From NCBI GenBank assembly GCA_946407015.1, contig CAMJML010000001.1, forward strand, positions 545,030 to 609,029: a DNA stretch of 64,000 bases. Direction: 5' to 3'. Every line of letters begins with the position of its first letter. The first letter of the stretch is position 1. Origin of the DNA: an uncultured Selenomonadales bacterium. Lineage in GTDB: Bacteria; Bacillota; Negativicutes; DSM-1736; Dendrosporobacteraceae. Shown here piece by piece: positions 25,845 to 33,283 of the stretch. A model generated the notes under the pieces. It did not search any database, was not told where the DNA came from, and saw only the letters and a list, made by a program, of their open reading frames with translations. The position numbers and the translations under genes are program-made.

Positions 25845-26389
25845 TGGATATCAAGACCCGTGCTTGTAACATTAAGCTGATGATTCTTGATGTTGACGGC
25901 GTGCTGACCAATGGCCAGATTATTTTTGGCCGTGATGGTGAAGCCATGAAAGAATTTAATGCTCAGGATGGCCTCGGTATTTCGGTGGCCCACAAAGCCG
26001 GGCTTAAAACAGCCATCATTACCGGACGAGAAAGTGATATGGTACGTTTGCGTGGGGCTGAACTCAAGATCACCGATATTTATCAAGGGGCTATGACTAA
26101 ACTTGCTGCATTGAGTGAATTAGCCGCTAAATATCAGTTGAATTTGAATGAAATTTGTTATGTGGGCGATGACCTCATCGATTTACCGGTTATGGTCAAG
26201 GTTGGACTAGCCTGCGCTGTTGCCAATGCCGTACCGGAAGTGAAAGCCAACGCGCATTACACCACCACTAAAACGGGCGGAAACGGAGCCGTGCGCGAAG
26301 TGGTCGAACTCGTCTTAAAAGCCCAGAATAAATGGGAAGATATCATTGCCGCCTATACACAGGCAATCCCTATAGAGACAAAACAGTGA
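25844..26389 (+). CDS. kdsC: KdsC, Kdo-8-phosphate phosphatase (HAD family)
   Basis: Removes phosphate from Kdo-8-P before CMP activation. 181 residues, without a cap domain, as expected for the tetrameric KdsC class. HAD motif I is LMILDVDGVLTNG (nucleophile Asp and acid Asp at about 15 and 17), motif II is TAIITGRES and motif IV is CYVGDDLIDLPVM. The C-terminal TGGNGAVREVVELVL is the family tail that reaches into the neighbouring active site. A second HAD domain of the same type is fused to the cytidylyltransferase at 57146-58339, which has the same GGxGAVREVVEL ending. Confidence 0.95.
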   Translation: MDIKTRACNIKLMILDVDGVLTNGQIIFGRDGEAMKEFNAQDGLGISVAHKAGLKTAIITGRESDMVRLRGAELKITDIYQGAMTKLAALSELAAKYQLNLNEICYVGDDLIDLPVMVKVGLACAVANAVPEVKANAHYTTTKTGGNGAVREVVELVLKAQNKWEDIIAAYTQAIPIETKQ

Positions 26390-26392
26390 CGA

Positions 26393-26509
26393 TTTAACCG
26401 CAAAGGATACAAAGTACGCGAAGGGAACGCAAAAAATAGAGCGCGATAATTATCGCGCTGAAAAGTTCATCGATATCCCTTTGAGCCCTTCGAGTATTTT
26501 GTGGTTAAA
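26393..26509. repeat. Dispersed palindromic repeat (CAAAG subtype), after kdsC
   Basis: The left arm is TTTAACCGCAAAGGATAC, the centre the perfect 20-base palindrome AGCGCGATAATTATCGCGCT (26440-26459), and the right arm ends GTATTTTGTGGTTAAA. Confidence 0.92.
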
Positions 26510-26540
26510 TGTTAATTTTTAATTGAGAGGAGGACGGTGC

Positions 26541-27461
26541 GTGCAGTATAAAATTCTTAAAATTCTTAGCTATGTCATCTGTCGATTGCCCTATAGCTGG
26601 GTTTTAGTATTGGGAAAAGCTTTTGGTAAGCTATATTATCGTGTTGCCGCCCGTCAGCGTAAGCGGGCGATTGCTCAAATGCAGGAAAGCTTGGGAATCT
26701 CTGCCAAGCAGGCTGAAAGCATTACAGTCGATCTGTTTAACCATCTAGGTCAAACTTTCTTTGAAGTGATGTTCATGCCGGCCCTTACTCCTGCAAAGAT
26801 GAGACAATATGTGAAGTTTGAAAATATGCATTATTTGCAAGATGCGTTAGCTGAAGGTAATGGAGTCGTGCTTTTAACTGCTCATATTGGTAATTGGGAA
26901 TGGCTGGGGGCTTCTTTAGCCATGGAGGGCTTACCGCTGACAACCGTCATTAAACGCCAGCCTAATGATCAGCATACTAAAATTTTAAACGAATACCGGG
27001 AAATGACTGGAATTGAGGTATTTGCCAGTGGAACCACTGAGCTGGTTGCTGCAGCTAAAGCACTTAAAAAAGGTAAAATTTTAGGTTTTTTGGCGGATCA
27101 GGATGCCGGATATAATGGAGTATTTGTTAACTTTCTCGGTAAAATGGCTTCTACTCCTTTAGGACCGGCTGTGTTTGCCAAACGCTTTAAATCACCGGTT
27201 GTGCCAGTTTTTATTGTCCGCAATCCAGCGGGCGGTCACAAAGTTTTGATTAATGAACCGCTTTATTTTGAAAACACTGGTGATGAAACAGCAGATTTAA
27301 CCTTGATTACTGAGAAGATGACCGGTACTATTGAAAATACCATTCGCCAATATCCAACAAACTGGTTATGGTTTCAAAAGCGCTGGAATACCAAATATGA
27401 TGAAGCTGCTGCGACTTCCAGCGAGCAGCAAACTGCTGCAACTGTGAAGAAAGGACAGTGA
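26541..27461 (+). CDS. Lipid A late acyltransferase, LpxL/LpxM family (copy 2), 306 aa
   Basis: Second secondary acyltransferase. The start is GTG 26541 (GAGAGGAGG 8 bases upstream); TTG 26523 overlaps the ribosome site. N-terminal membrane helix at residues 5-25, catalytic motif HIGNWEWLGASL (His near 114), second block GFLADQDAGYNGVFVNFLGK and the family end NWLWFQKRWNTKY, followed by a short Q/A/T-rich tail. The first copy is at 9439-10302; together they could make hexa-acylated lipid A. The stop codon overlaps the start region of lptC, so it belongs to the Lpt export operon. Confidence 0.9.
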   Translation: MQYKILKILSYVICRLPYSWVLVLGKAFGKLYYRVAARQRKRAIAQMQESLGISAKQAESITVDLFNHLGQTFFEVMFMPALTPAKMRQYVKFENMHYLQDALAEGNGVVLLTAHIGNWEWLGASLAMEGLPLTTVIKRQPNDQHTKILNEYREMTGIEVFASGTTELVAAAKALKKGKILGFLADQDAGYNGVFVNFLGKMASTPLGPAVFAKRFKSPVVPVFIVRNPAGGHKVLINEPLYFENTGDETADLTLITEKMTGTIENTIRQYPTNWLWFQKRWNTKYDEAAATSSEQQTAATVKKGQ

Positions 27462-27466
27462 GCAAA

Positions 27467-28018
27467 ATGAAAAAACAAACCTATCTGCTTATTGCCGCTA
27501 TTCTCTTCATACTCGTTGCGGGAAGTTACTATTTTCTAAAGGAGGATTCCAATTCTCCACAGCCACAGGCAGCCATTGATCAGCCAACAACCATGTCCTA
27601 CTCAGGCAATACCATTATTGAAGAAAAAGATGGTAAACGATTATGGGAATTGGGTGCTGAAAAAATTGATATTGATCCTAAGACTAAACAGGCCGTCATA
27701 AAAAATCTTAAAGGGGTTTTTTACCAGGATGACGGCGGTAAAATGGAGCTTGTTGCTCTGGAGGCTGTGTATGACACCAAAACACGTGACATTGTGATGC
27801 AAGGTCATATTAAAGCAGTGTCAGATGATGGCACTGTCTTTATTGCCCAAACTGCCCGCTGGGCTGGAGATAGCCAACGGATTTACGGATCAGGCGGTGT
27901 AACCATGACTAAAGATGATACCGTCATTATGGGTGATCGTATTGAAAGTGATGCTGGATTGCAAAAAGTAAAAGTTGAGGGTAATGCCCGGATTCGCAGA
28001 GGAGGTTCTGCCAATTGA
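27467..28018 (+). CDS. lptC: LptC, LPS export periplasmic bridge protein
   Basis: Inner-membrane anchored protein that takes LPS from LptBFG and hands it to LptA. Start ATG 27467 gives a membrane helix directly after the lysines (KKQTYLLIAAILFILVAG); GTG 27458, overlapping the upstream stop, is possible. The remaining ~150 residues form a beta-jellyroll domain of LptC/OstA type with repeated strands (VYDTKTRDIVMQGHIKAVS, MGDRIESDAGLQKVKVEGNA). The TGA stop overlaps the TTG start of lptA by four bases, the same gene order as in E. coli. Confidence 0.92.
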   Translation: MKKQTYLLIAAILFILVAGSYYFLKEDSNSPQPQAAIDQPTTMSYSGNTIIEEKDGKRLWELGAEKIDIDPKTKQAVIKNLKGVFYQDDGGKMELVALEAVYDTKTRDIVMQGHIKAVSDDGTVFIAQTARWAGDSQRIYGSGGVTMTKDDTVIMGDRIESDAGLQKVKVEGNARIRRGGSAN

Positions 28019-28722
28019 AACTAAGTAGAATTTTATTCATCGCAGTACTAATCTTAGGGGTAACAGCACATATGTATGCTGAACAATCCAAAGCTTTCGA
28101 GTTAGCTGCCGATGTAATCGAATATGACTCTGCCAGCGGGATGATGACCGGTACGGGAGCCGTCAAACTGACTCAAGGAAATGCTGTGCTTACCGGTTCA
28201 AATGTCCAATATAACACTAAGACCAAAGAGGCTTATATCACAGGGGGAATTCGCCTGGAACAGGATGGTGCTGTGATGACAGCAGCTGAACTTAGGTCTT
28301 ATGATAATAACCAGTTTATTGCCAGTGGTGATGTCGAGCTTGTCAAAGCAGACAGTATACTTACCGGCCCACAGCTTGATTATTATGCGGATAAGGCTTA
28401 TGCGGTTGTTAATCAGAATGCTCGTCTGACTATGACCGAAGGTGTGATGACTGCAGATAAAATTGAGGCGTATTTGAATGATAATCAGGTAACGGGGACT
28501 GGTCATGTTCATCTTGTCAGCCCGGCAAGACAATTGGATGCAACATCAGAGCAAGCTGTCTATTATGGGGCTAAAGGCCAGCCGGGGCATGTCATTCTCA
28601 CGGGCAATGCCCGCGCTGTACAGGAAGGGAATGTCTTGACCGGCAGTAAGCTGACCATTTATCTGGAAGATAAGGCTGTAAACGCTCAAGGCCGTACCCA
28701 ATTAGTCATCCAACCACAGTAA
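28015..28722 (+). CDS. lptA: LptA, periplasmic LPS bridge protein
   Basis: Forms the periplasmic filament that carries LPS to the outer membrane. The start is TTG 28015, with GAGGAGG about 8 bases upstream and a 4-base overlap with lptC. The signal peptide is residues 1-22 (LFIAVLILGVTAHMYA). The OstA/LptA jellyroll follows, made of repeats of about 25 residues (VIEYDSASGMMTGTGAVKLT; VQYNTKTKEAYITGGIRLEQ; LDYYADKAYAVVNQNARLT; LTIYLEDKAVNAQGRTQLV). At 235 residues it is longer than E. coli LptA (185), so it has extra strands. Confidence 0.92.
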   Translation: MKLSRILFIAVLILGVTAHMYAEQSKAFELAADVIEYDSASGMMTGTGAVKLTQGNAVLTGSNVQYNTKTKEAYITGGIRLEQDGAVMTAAELRSYDNNQFIASGDVELVKADSILTGPQLDYYADKAYAVVNQNARLTMTEGVMTADKIEAYLNDNQVTGTGHVHLVSPARQLDATSEQAVYYGAKGQPGHVILTGNARAVQEGNVLTGSKLTIYLEDKAVNAQGRTQLVIQPQ

Positions 28723-28730
28723 AAGAAATG

Positions 28731-28847
28731 TGAACCACAGAGTACACAGAGGTCGCAGAGGGCTAACGAAGTAATATGAAGCGCGATAATTATCGCGCTG
28801 GAAACCTTCGGCTCCACTCTGGTACTCCGTGTCCTCTGTGGTTCAAT
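28731..28847. repeat. Dispersed palindromic repeat (ACAGAG subtype), between lptA and lptB
   Basis: The left arm is TGAACCACAGAGTACACAG, the centre GCGCGATAATTATCGCGC (28781-28798), and the right arm ends TCCTCTGTGGTTCAA. Confidence 0.92.
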
Positions 28848-28884
28848 AATCATCACTCCTTATCTTAGAAATGAGGAATTTACC

Positions 28885-29604
28885 ATGTTTATCGAAACAA
28901 ATAAATTAGTCAAAAACTACAAAGGCCGTAGTGTGGTGAACGGGGTCAGCTTACGGGTGGATCGGGGGCAGGTTGTTGGTTTACTCGGCCCTAATGGGGC
29001 GGGAAAGACTACGACGTTTTATATGATTGTCGGGCTGGAACGGCCTGATTCTGGATCCGTTCATATTGGCGGTGAAGATATTACTCAAATGCCGATGTAT
29101 CAGCGTTCACGGTTTGGTATTGGCTATTTACCGCAGGAGGCCTCTGTATTTCGTAAGCTTACGGTAGAAGATAATCTTATGGCTATTTTAGAGACAACGA
29201 AACTGACCATTGCTGAACGTAAAGAGAAGGCAGCCAGTTTGCTGGATGAGTTTAATATTGGGCATGTGCGTGAGCGTAAAGGCTCTGAATTATCGGGTGG
29301 TGAACGCCGCCGGGTAGAGATTGCCCGCTGTTTGGCTACGGATCCGTATTTTATCTTATTGGACGAGCCTTTTGCTGGGGTTGATCCAATTGCAGTTGCT
29401 GATATACAATCGATTATCGGTTACCTTCGTGATCGAGGTATTGGCGTGCTGATTACCGATCATAACGTTCGCGAAACACTGAGTATTGTCGATAGGGCTT
29501 ATATTTTAAGCGAGGGACAAATTTTGATTGAAGGCGATAGCAATACGATTGCTTCTAGCGAAATTGCTCGCAAATTCTATCTGGGTGAAAACTTTAGTCT
29601 GTGA
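28885..29604 (+). CDS. lptB: LptB, LPS export ABC ATPase
   Basis: Powers extraction of LPS from the inner membrane together with LptF/G. 239 residues. Walker [18 protein letters not shown] (about 34-50), Q-loop [18 protein letters not shown] (typical LptB wording), signature [17 protein letters not shown], Walker [16 protein letters not shown] and the H-loop [19 protein letters not shown] are all present. The C-terminus contains [13 protein letters not shown], the conserved LptB extension. Its permease partner lptF is the next gene. Start ATG 28885 has AGAAATGAGGA upstream. Confidence 0.96.
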   Translation: MFIETNKLVKNYKGRSVVNGVSLRVDRGQVVGLLGPNGAGKTTTFYMIVGLERPDSGSVHIGGEDITQMPMYQRSRFGIGYLPQEASVFRKLTVEDNLMAILETTKLTIAERKEKAASLLDEFNIGHVRERKGSELSGGERRRVEIARCLATDPYFILLDEPFAGVDPIAVADIQSIIGYLRDRGIGVLITDHNVRETLSIVDRAYILSEGQILIEGDSNTIASSEIARKFYLGENFSL

Positions 29605-29636
29605 ATAGAAGTTTATGTATCTTTGGTATCACTAAA

Positions 29637-29742
29637 GTTTAACCAAAAGTCAACTAATGAAAAGCTAAGAAAAATATGCGATAATAATATTATCGCTTTA
29701 CCTTTCGCTGCCACGTTAAGTCTTCTGGGGACTTTGTGGTGG
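29637..29742. repeat. Degenerate dispersed repeat between lptB and lptF
   Basis: The left remnant GTTTAACCAAAAGTCAACT, the centre palindrome GCGATAATAATATTATCGC (about 29678-29696) and the right remnant GGGGACTTTGTGGTGG keep the family layout, but the arms no longer pair well. Confidence 0.65.
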
Positions 29743-29786
29743 ACAATTATATCTTTTACCCTGTACTTCCAATAGAGGAGAAAAGC

Positions 29787-30875
29787 ATGCGCATATTAGA
29801 CAAATATATCGTCAAAGAACTACTCGGTCCATTTGTTTTCGGTATTTGTGCGTTTTCCAGTGTATTTATCGGAACGAATACGTTATTCAAAATTGCTCAA
29901 TACGTGACCAAATATGGTGCATCCATCACATCTGTCGTGCAGCTGTTTTTTTATAGCTTGCCCAATATCATTGTCCTCACATTTCCTATGTCTATGCTAC
30001 TGGCCTCTTTATTAGCTTTTGGCCGTTTATCAGGCTCAAGCGAAATTACGGCCATGCGTTCAGGCGGTATCAGTTTTTATCGCTTGGCAACCCCGGTTTT
30101 CATCGTAGCGCTTTTTGTCAGTTTCTTTGCTGTTGCGTTTAATGAGTTCGTTGTTCCTAAAGCTAATGCTAACTATAACTATATTGTGAAGAATGAAATT
30201 GAACGTAATACGGCTCCGAAATCTCAGGAGCATATTATTATTAAAGATGTTAAAGACGGTAATCTTGAGCGCTTAACTTATGCGCGTAAGTACGACGAAG
30301 GTACCAATACAATGCAAGCTGTGTCCATTCAGGAATTTGAAAATGGCATCGTTGTACGTGTGGAGCATGCTGAAAAGGCGGAATGGAAAAGTAATCACTG
30401 GGTTATGTATAATGGAATTATCCACGACCTAACAGCGGAAGGAAATCTGCAGCGAACGATGAAGTTTGAGCAGCAAATTATGCCGGTTGACAAAACTCCA
30501 GCCGCTATTACCAGGGAACAAAAGCAAGCTTCTGAAATGACCATAAAAGAACTAAGACAGCATATTAAGGTGTTAAAAAGTGAATATGTTAAAAGCAGCA
30601 CCTTTGAGATAGAATTGCAGCAACGATTTTCTATTCCGATGGCAAGCTTTGTTTTTGCACTGATTGGAGCACCCTTAGGGCTTCAGCCGCAGCGCTCCAG
30701 CTCTTCTATTGGTTTAGGACTTAGCATTATCATTATTTTTATCTACTACACCATTATGACAATCACTACGGCGCTTGGACAGGGCGGAGCTTTGCCGGTT
30801 GGAATAGCGGCCTGGATTCCTAATACAGTAGGAGTTATTGCTGGTATCTATCTTGTTCGTAAAGCAGCTCGCTAA
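29787..30875 (+). CDS. lptF: LptF/LptG family LPS export permease, 362 aa
   Basis: Membrane component of the LPS extraction complex. The start is ATG 29787 (AGAGGAGAAAAGC upstream). The N-terminus RILDKYIVKELLGPFVFG is the family entry; three helices at about residues 12-115 are followed by the gate segment SGGISFYRLA, a periplasmic jellyroll domain (about 120-265, ANYNYIVKNEIERN onward) and three C-terminal helices (FSIPMASFVFALIGAPLGLQ near 285 onward). Only one such gene is visible beside lptB, although the E. coli complex uses two different permeases; a homodimer or a distant second gene is possible. Confidence 0.92.
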   Translation: MRILDKYIVKELLGPFVFGICAFSSVFIGTNTLFKIAQYVTKYGASITSVVQLFFYSLPNIIVLTFPMSMLLASLLAFGRLSGSSEITAMRSGGISFYRLATPVFIVALFVSFFAVAFNEFVVPKANANYNYIVKNEIERNTAPKSQEHIIIKDVKDGNLERLTYARKYDEGTNTMQAVSIQEFENGIVVRVEHAEKAEWKSNHWVMYNGIIHDLTAEGNLQRTMKFEQQIMPVDKTPAAITREQKQASEMTIKELRQHIKVLKSEYVKSSTFEIELQQRFSIPMASFVFALIGAPLGLQPQRSSSSIGLGLSIIIIFIYYTIMTITTALGQGGALPVGIAAWIPNTVGVIAGIYLVRKAAR

Positions 30876-30975
30876 TAGAAGCATGCTTTTACACGGGAGT
30901 TCATGAGGTAGTTTTTATTGATTACTGATACACGTATTGTGTTTCTAAAAAATCCAGAAGGAGAGGAGGTATACT

Positions 30976-32226
30976 GTGTATGGAATTGTGCTAATTGCAG
31001 TGCTTACCGTGATGGGAGGAGCTATTGCTTATATTGGCGATAAGCTTGGCACTAAAGTCGGTAAGCGTAAACTATCCATATTTGGTTTGCGTCCCAAGCA
31101 TACATCTATTATTGTGACTATCATCACCGGTATACTGATTGCATCCTCGACGCTGGGGGTTCTGACTTTAACATCGCGTGATGTTCGCACAGCACTCTTT
31201 GGTATGAAAGCCTTAAAAGCTGAGCTTGCCAGTCTATCGCACGAGGTAACTGTCAAGAACACCGAATTGGAGAACAGTCGGGCAGAGTTAGAAGCTAAGA
31301 TTGCTGAATATGCTACGCTAAATACAAAAATAAGGGAAACTTCTGCAAAACTGTCGGAGATTACGGCCGAACTATCGGCTGTGAGTGCTGAACGGGACCG
31401 TACTGCCGCTGCTTTACAGCAAGTGCAAAGCGATTATTCCATGGCGCGCAATGATCTGGAAAAATCAAAATTGCAAATTAGCCAGCTGCAAACGACCAAA
31501 CAAGATCTTGATACCCGGGTTGCAGCGCTTAATGAAGCCAAAACGACCTTGCAGAATGATGTCAATCGTCTCAATGACTTAACAGCGAAACTTAACAAGG
31601 GCATCCAAGTGGTTCGTGAAGGTGATATTATCTATCGTGCCGGCGAAGTGCTAACCACTACCATAATTCATGGTGGACAATCGCCTCAAGAAGTCCACGA
31701 TGCTTTAACTGGTAGTATTATAAACACCAATCAGCTAATTTTAAATAAGTTAGGTATTGAGGATAAGAAAACAGAGGCGCTATGGATTGCACAGTCTGAT
31801 TTTGATCAGTCAGCAAACATCATCGCTAATACGCAGCAGGATATTATTGTAAGAATATCTGCTGCAGGAAATATTGTTTACGGAGAGCCGGTAATTGGCC
31901 GTATTGAGTTGTTTGCTAACAATCGTATTTATGACGAAGGAGCTGTTGTTCATACCGAAGTCATGGATGTTGGCCGGACCGCACAGTCGGCCGAAGAAAC
32001 AGTGATTGCCTTCTTACAAAAAGTGAATGCTGAAGCCACCAAGCAAGGGATTTTGCCTGATCCGATACAAGGGACAGTTGGTGTTATGAGTGGTGCGCAG
32101 TTGTATGACACCATTAATCGCGTGAATCGTTACTATGGAAAGGTCCAATTGACCGCTGTTGCAAAAGATGATGTTTATGCAGCTGGTCCGTTAAAAATTG
32201 ATATACAAGTCAAAAGTGCGCAATAG
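30976..32226 (+). CDS. DUF3084 membrane-anchored coiled-coil protein, 416 aa
   Basis: Matches in layout the DUF3084 family of unknown function. The start is GTG 30976 (GAGAGGAGG upstream). Two N-terminal membrane segments (residues 1-18 and ~40-62, with GTKVGKRKLSIFGLRPKHTS between them, the family signature) are followed by a long coiled coil at about 75-205 and a beta-rich C-terminal domain from ~210 (VVREGDIIYRAGEVLTTTII). It follows lptF by 100 bp and ends at a strong terminator, so it probably belongs to the Lpt transcription unit. An envelope-organising role is only an inference. Confidence 0.85.
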   Translation: MYGIVLIAVLTVMGGAIAYIGDKLGTKVGKRKLSIFGLRPKHTSIIVTIITGILIASSTLGVLTLTSRDVRTALFGMKALKAELASLSHEVTVKNTELENSRAELEAKIAEYATLNTKIRETSAKLSEITAELSAVSAERDRTAAALQQVQSDYSMARNDLEKSKLQISQLQTTKQDLDTRVAALNEAKTTLQNDVNRLNDLTAKLNKGIQVVREGDIIYRAGEVLTTTIIHGGQSPQEVHDALTGSIINTNQLILNKLGIEDKKTEALWIAQSDFDQSANIIANTQQDIIVRISAAGNIVYGEPVIGRIELFANNRIYDEGAVVHTEVMDVGRTAQSAEETVIAFLQKVNAEATKQGILPDPIQGTVGVMSGAQLYDTINRVNRYYGKVQLTAVAKDDVYAAGPLKIDIQVKSAQ

Positions 32227-32227
32227 T

Positions 32228-32256
32228 AAAAGAGCAGCCTATAGGCTGCTCTTTTT
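32228..32256 (+). terminator. Rho-independent terminator after the DUF3084 gene
   Basis: AAAGAGCAGCC pairs with GGCTGCTCTTT around TATA, followed by TTCC. It closes the lptF-DUF3084 unit. Confidence 0.9.
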
Positions 32257-32359
32257 CCTATTCGACAAAAATTACCAAATCAATGATTGTCTCATGCTGG
32301 TTATGGTGCTAAAATTGTGAATGGTGCGTTAGAGTACTACTATTTCGGATTAGTTTGAG

Positions 32360-33268
32360 GTGAAGGCTTTGCGAAAGCCCATAGAACGAATCTGCGTCAT
32401 TCAAAATCCAGTTGCAGGCTGGCGTTCAGAACAAAATGTTGCAAAGTTGCTGCAGATTCTTAAAGCCAAACAAGTTGTTTTAACCATACAGATAACAGAA
32501 TATTCCGGGCATGCTGAAATACTAGCCCAAGAGGCCTGTTCTCACGGAGCAGATGTAATCATTGCGATTGGTGGAGATGGGACACTTAATGAAGTTGTTA
32601 ATGGAATGATTCAGTGTCAGTACATAGAATCAGAGAATCGGCCTGCTCTTGCAATATACCCGTCGGGGACAGCCAATCTTGTCGCATTAGAGTTGGAAAT
32701 TTGTAAAGATCCGCAGCAGTTTATTGATAACTTATTTTTGAGGCGATCACGAACCATTTGGCCGGCAAAGGTGGGTAATAAATATTTTATTGCAGTCGTT
32801 GGTATCGGATTTGATGCACATATCGTAAGTGGTGTAAGTTCAAAGCATAAGAAATATTTTTCAAAGCTCGCTTATCTTTTTCAAACTTTTTTACTTGTTT
32901 TGCGCGGGTGGAATCGAAAATATCGAATTCATATTGATCATAAATGTCACTATGCTGTATCTGCGATTATTATCAACAGCAGATATTATGGCGGCAAGTA
33001 TTCTTTGATTCCGCAGGCTGCACTGACCAATCCGGATATTTATGTATGTCTATTTCAGCAGTCGCGTCGTCGGGATTTATTGTCTTATTTACTTTATTTA
33101 TTAAATGGTAAGCTGCATACTCACAAAGGAGTGAGCATTATTTCCGGAAACACAGTCAGGATTGATGGGACGGGAGAGCCTAGAATGCAAATTGACGGGG
33201 ATTCAATTTCGGGGGTTTTGCCAATTCAAATAAGTAAAGGCAATCATTTTTTGGAGATTATTGTATAG
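32360..33268 (+). CDS. Diacylglycerol/lipid kinase family protein (YegS/DgkB-like)
   Basis: The lipid-kinase catalytic domain is clear: NPVAGWRSEQN (about residues 14-24), the nucleotide-binding GGDGTLNEVVNGM (about 75-87), YPSGTANLVA, and GIGFDAHIVSGV. The C-terminal domain has INSRYYGGKYSLIPQAAL and IDGTGEPRMQIDGDS. Such enzymes phosphorylate diacylglycerol or related lipids. GTG 32360 gives 302 residues; TTG 32369 is better spaced from GAGGTG and may be the true start. The next gene, 15 bp downstream, is an LtaS-type transferase, whose by-product is diacylglycerol, so this kinase may recycle it. Confidence 0.85.
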   Translation: MKALRKPIERICVIQNPVAGWRSEQNVAKLLQILKAKQVVLTIQITEYSGHAEILAQEACSHGADVIIAIGGDGTLNEVVNGMIQCQYIESENRPALAIYPSGTANLVALELEICKDPQQFIDNLFLRRSRTIWPAKVGNKYFIAVVGIGFDAHIVSGVSSKHKKYFSKLAYLFQTFLLVLRGWNRKYRIHIDHKCHYAVSAIIINSRYYGGKYSLIPQAALTNPDIYVCLFQQSRRRDLLSYLLYLLNGKLHTHKGVSIISGNTVRIDGTGEPRMQIDGDSISGVLPIQISKGNHFLEIIV

Positions 33269-33283
33269 AGGAGATGACAGAGA

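Noticed and set aside
3894..28847. Dispersed repeats as a CRISPR array
   Set aside because: Copies are kilobases apart, palindromic and without regular spacers; no cas genes.
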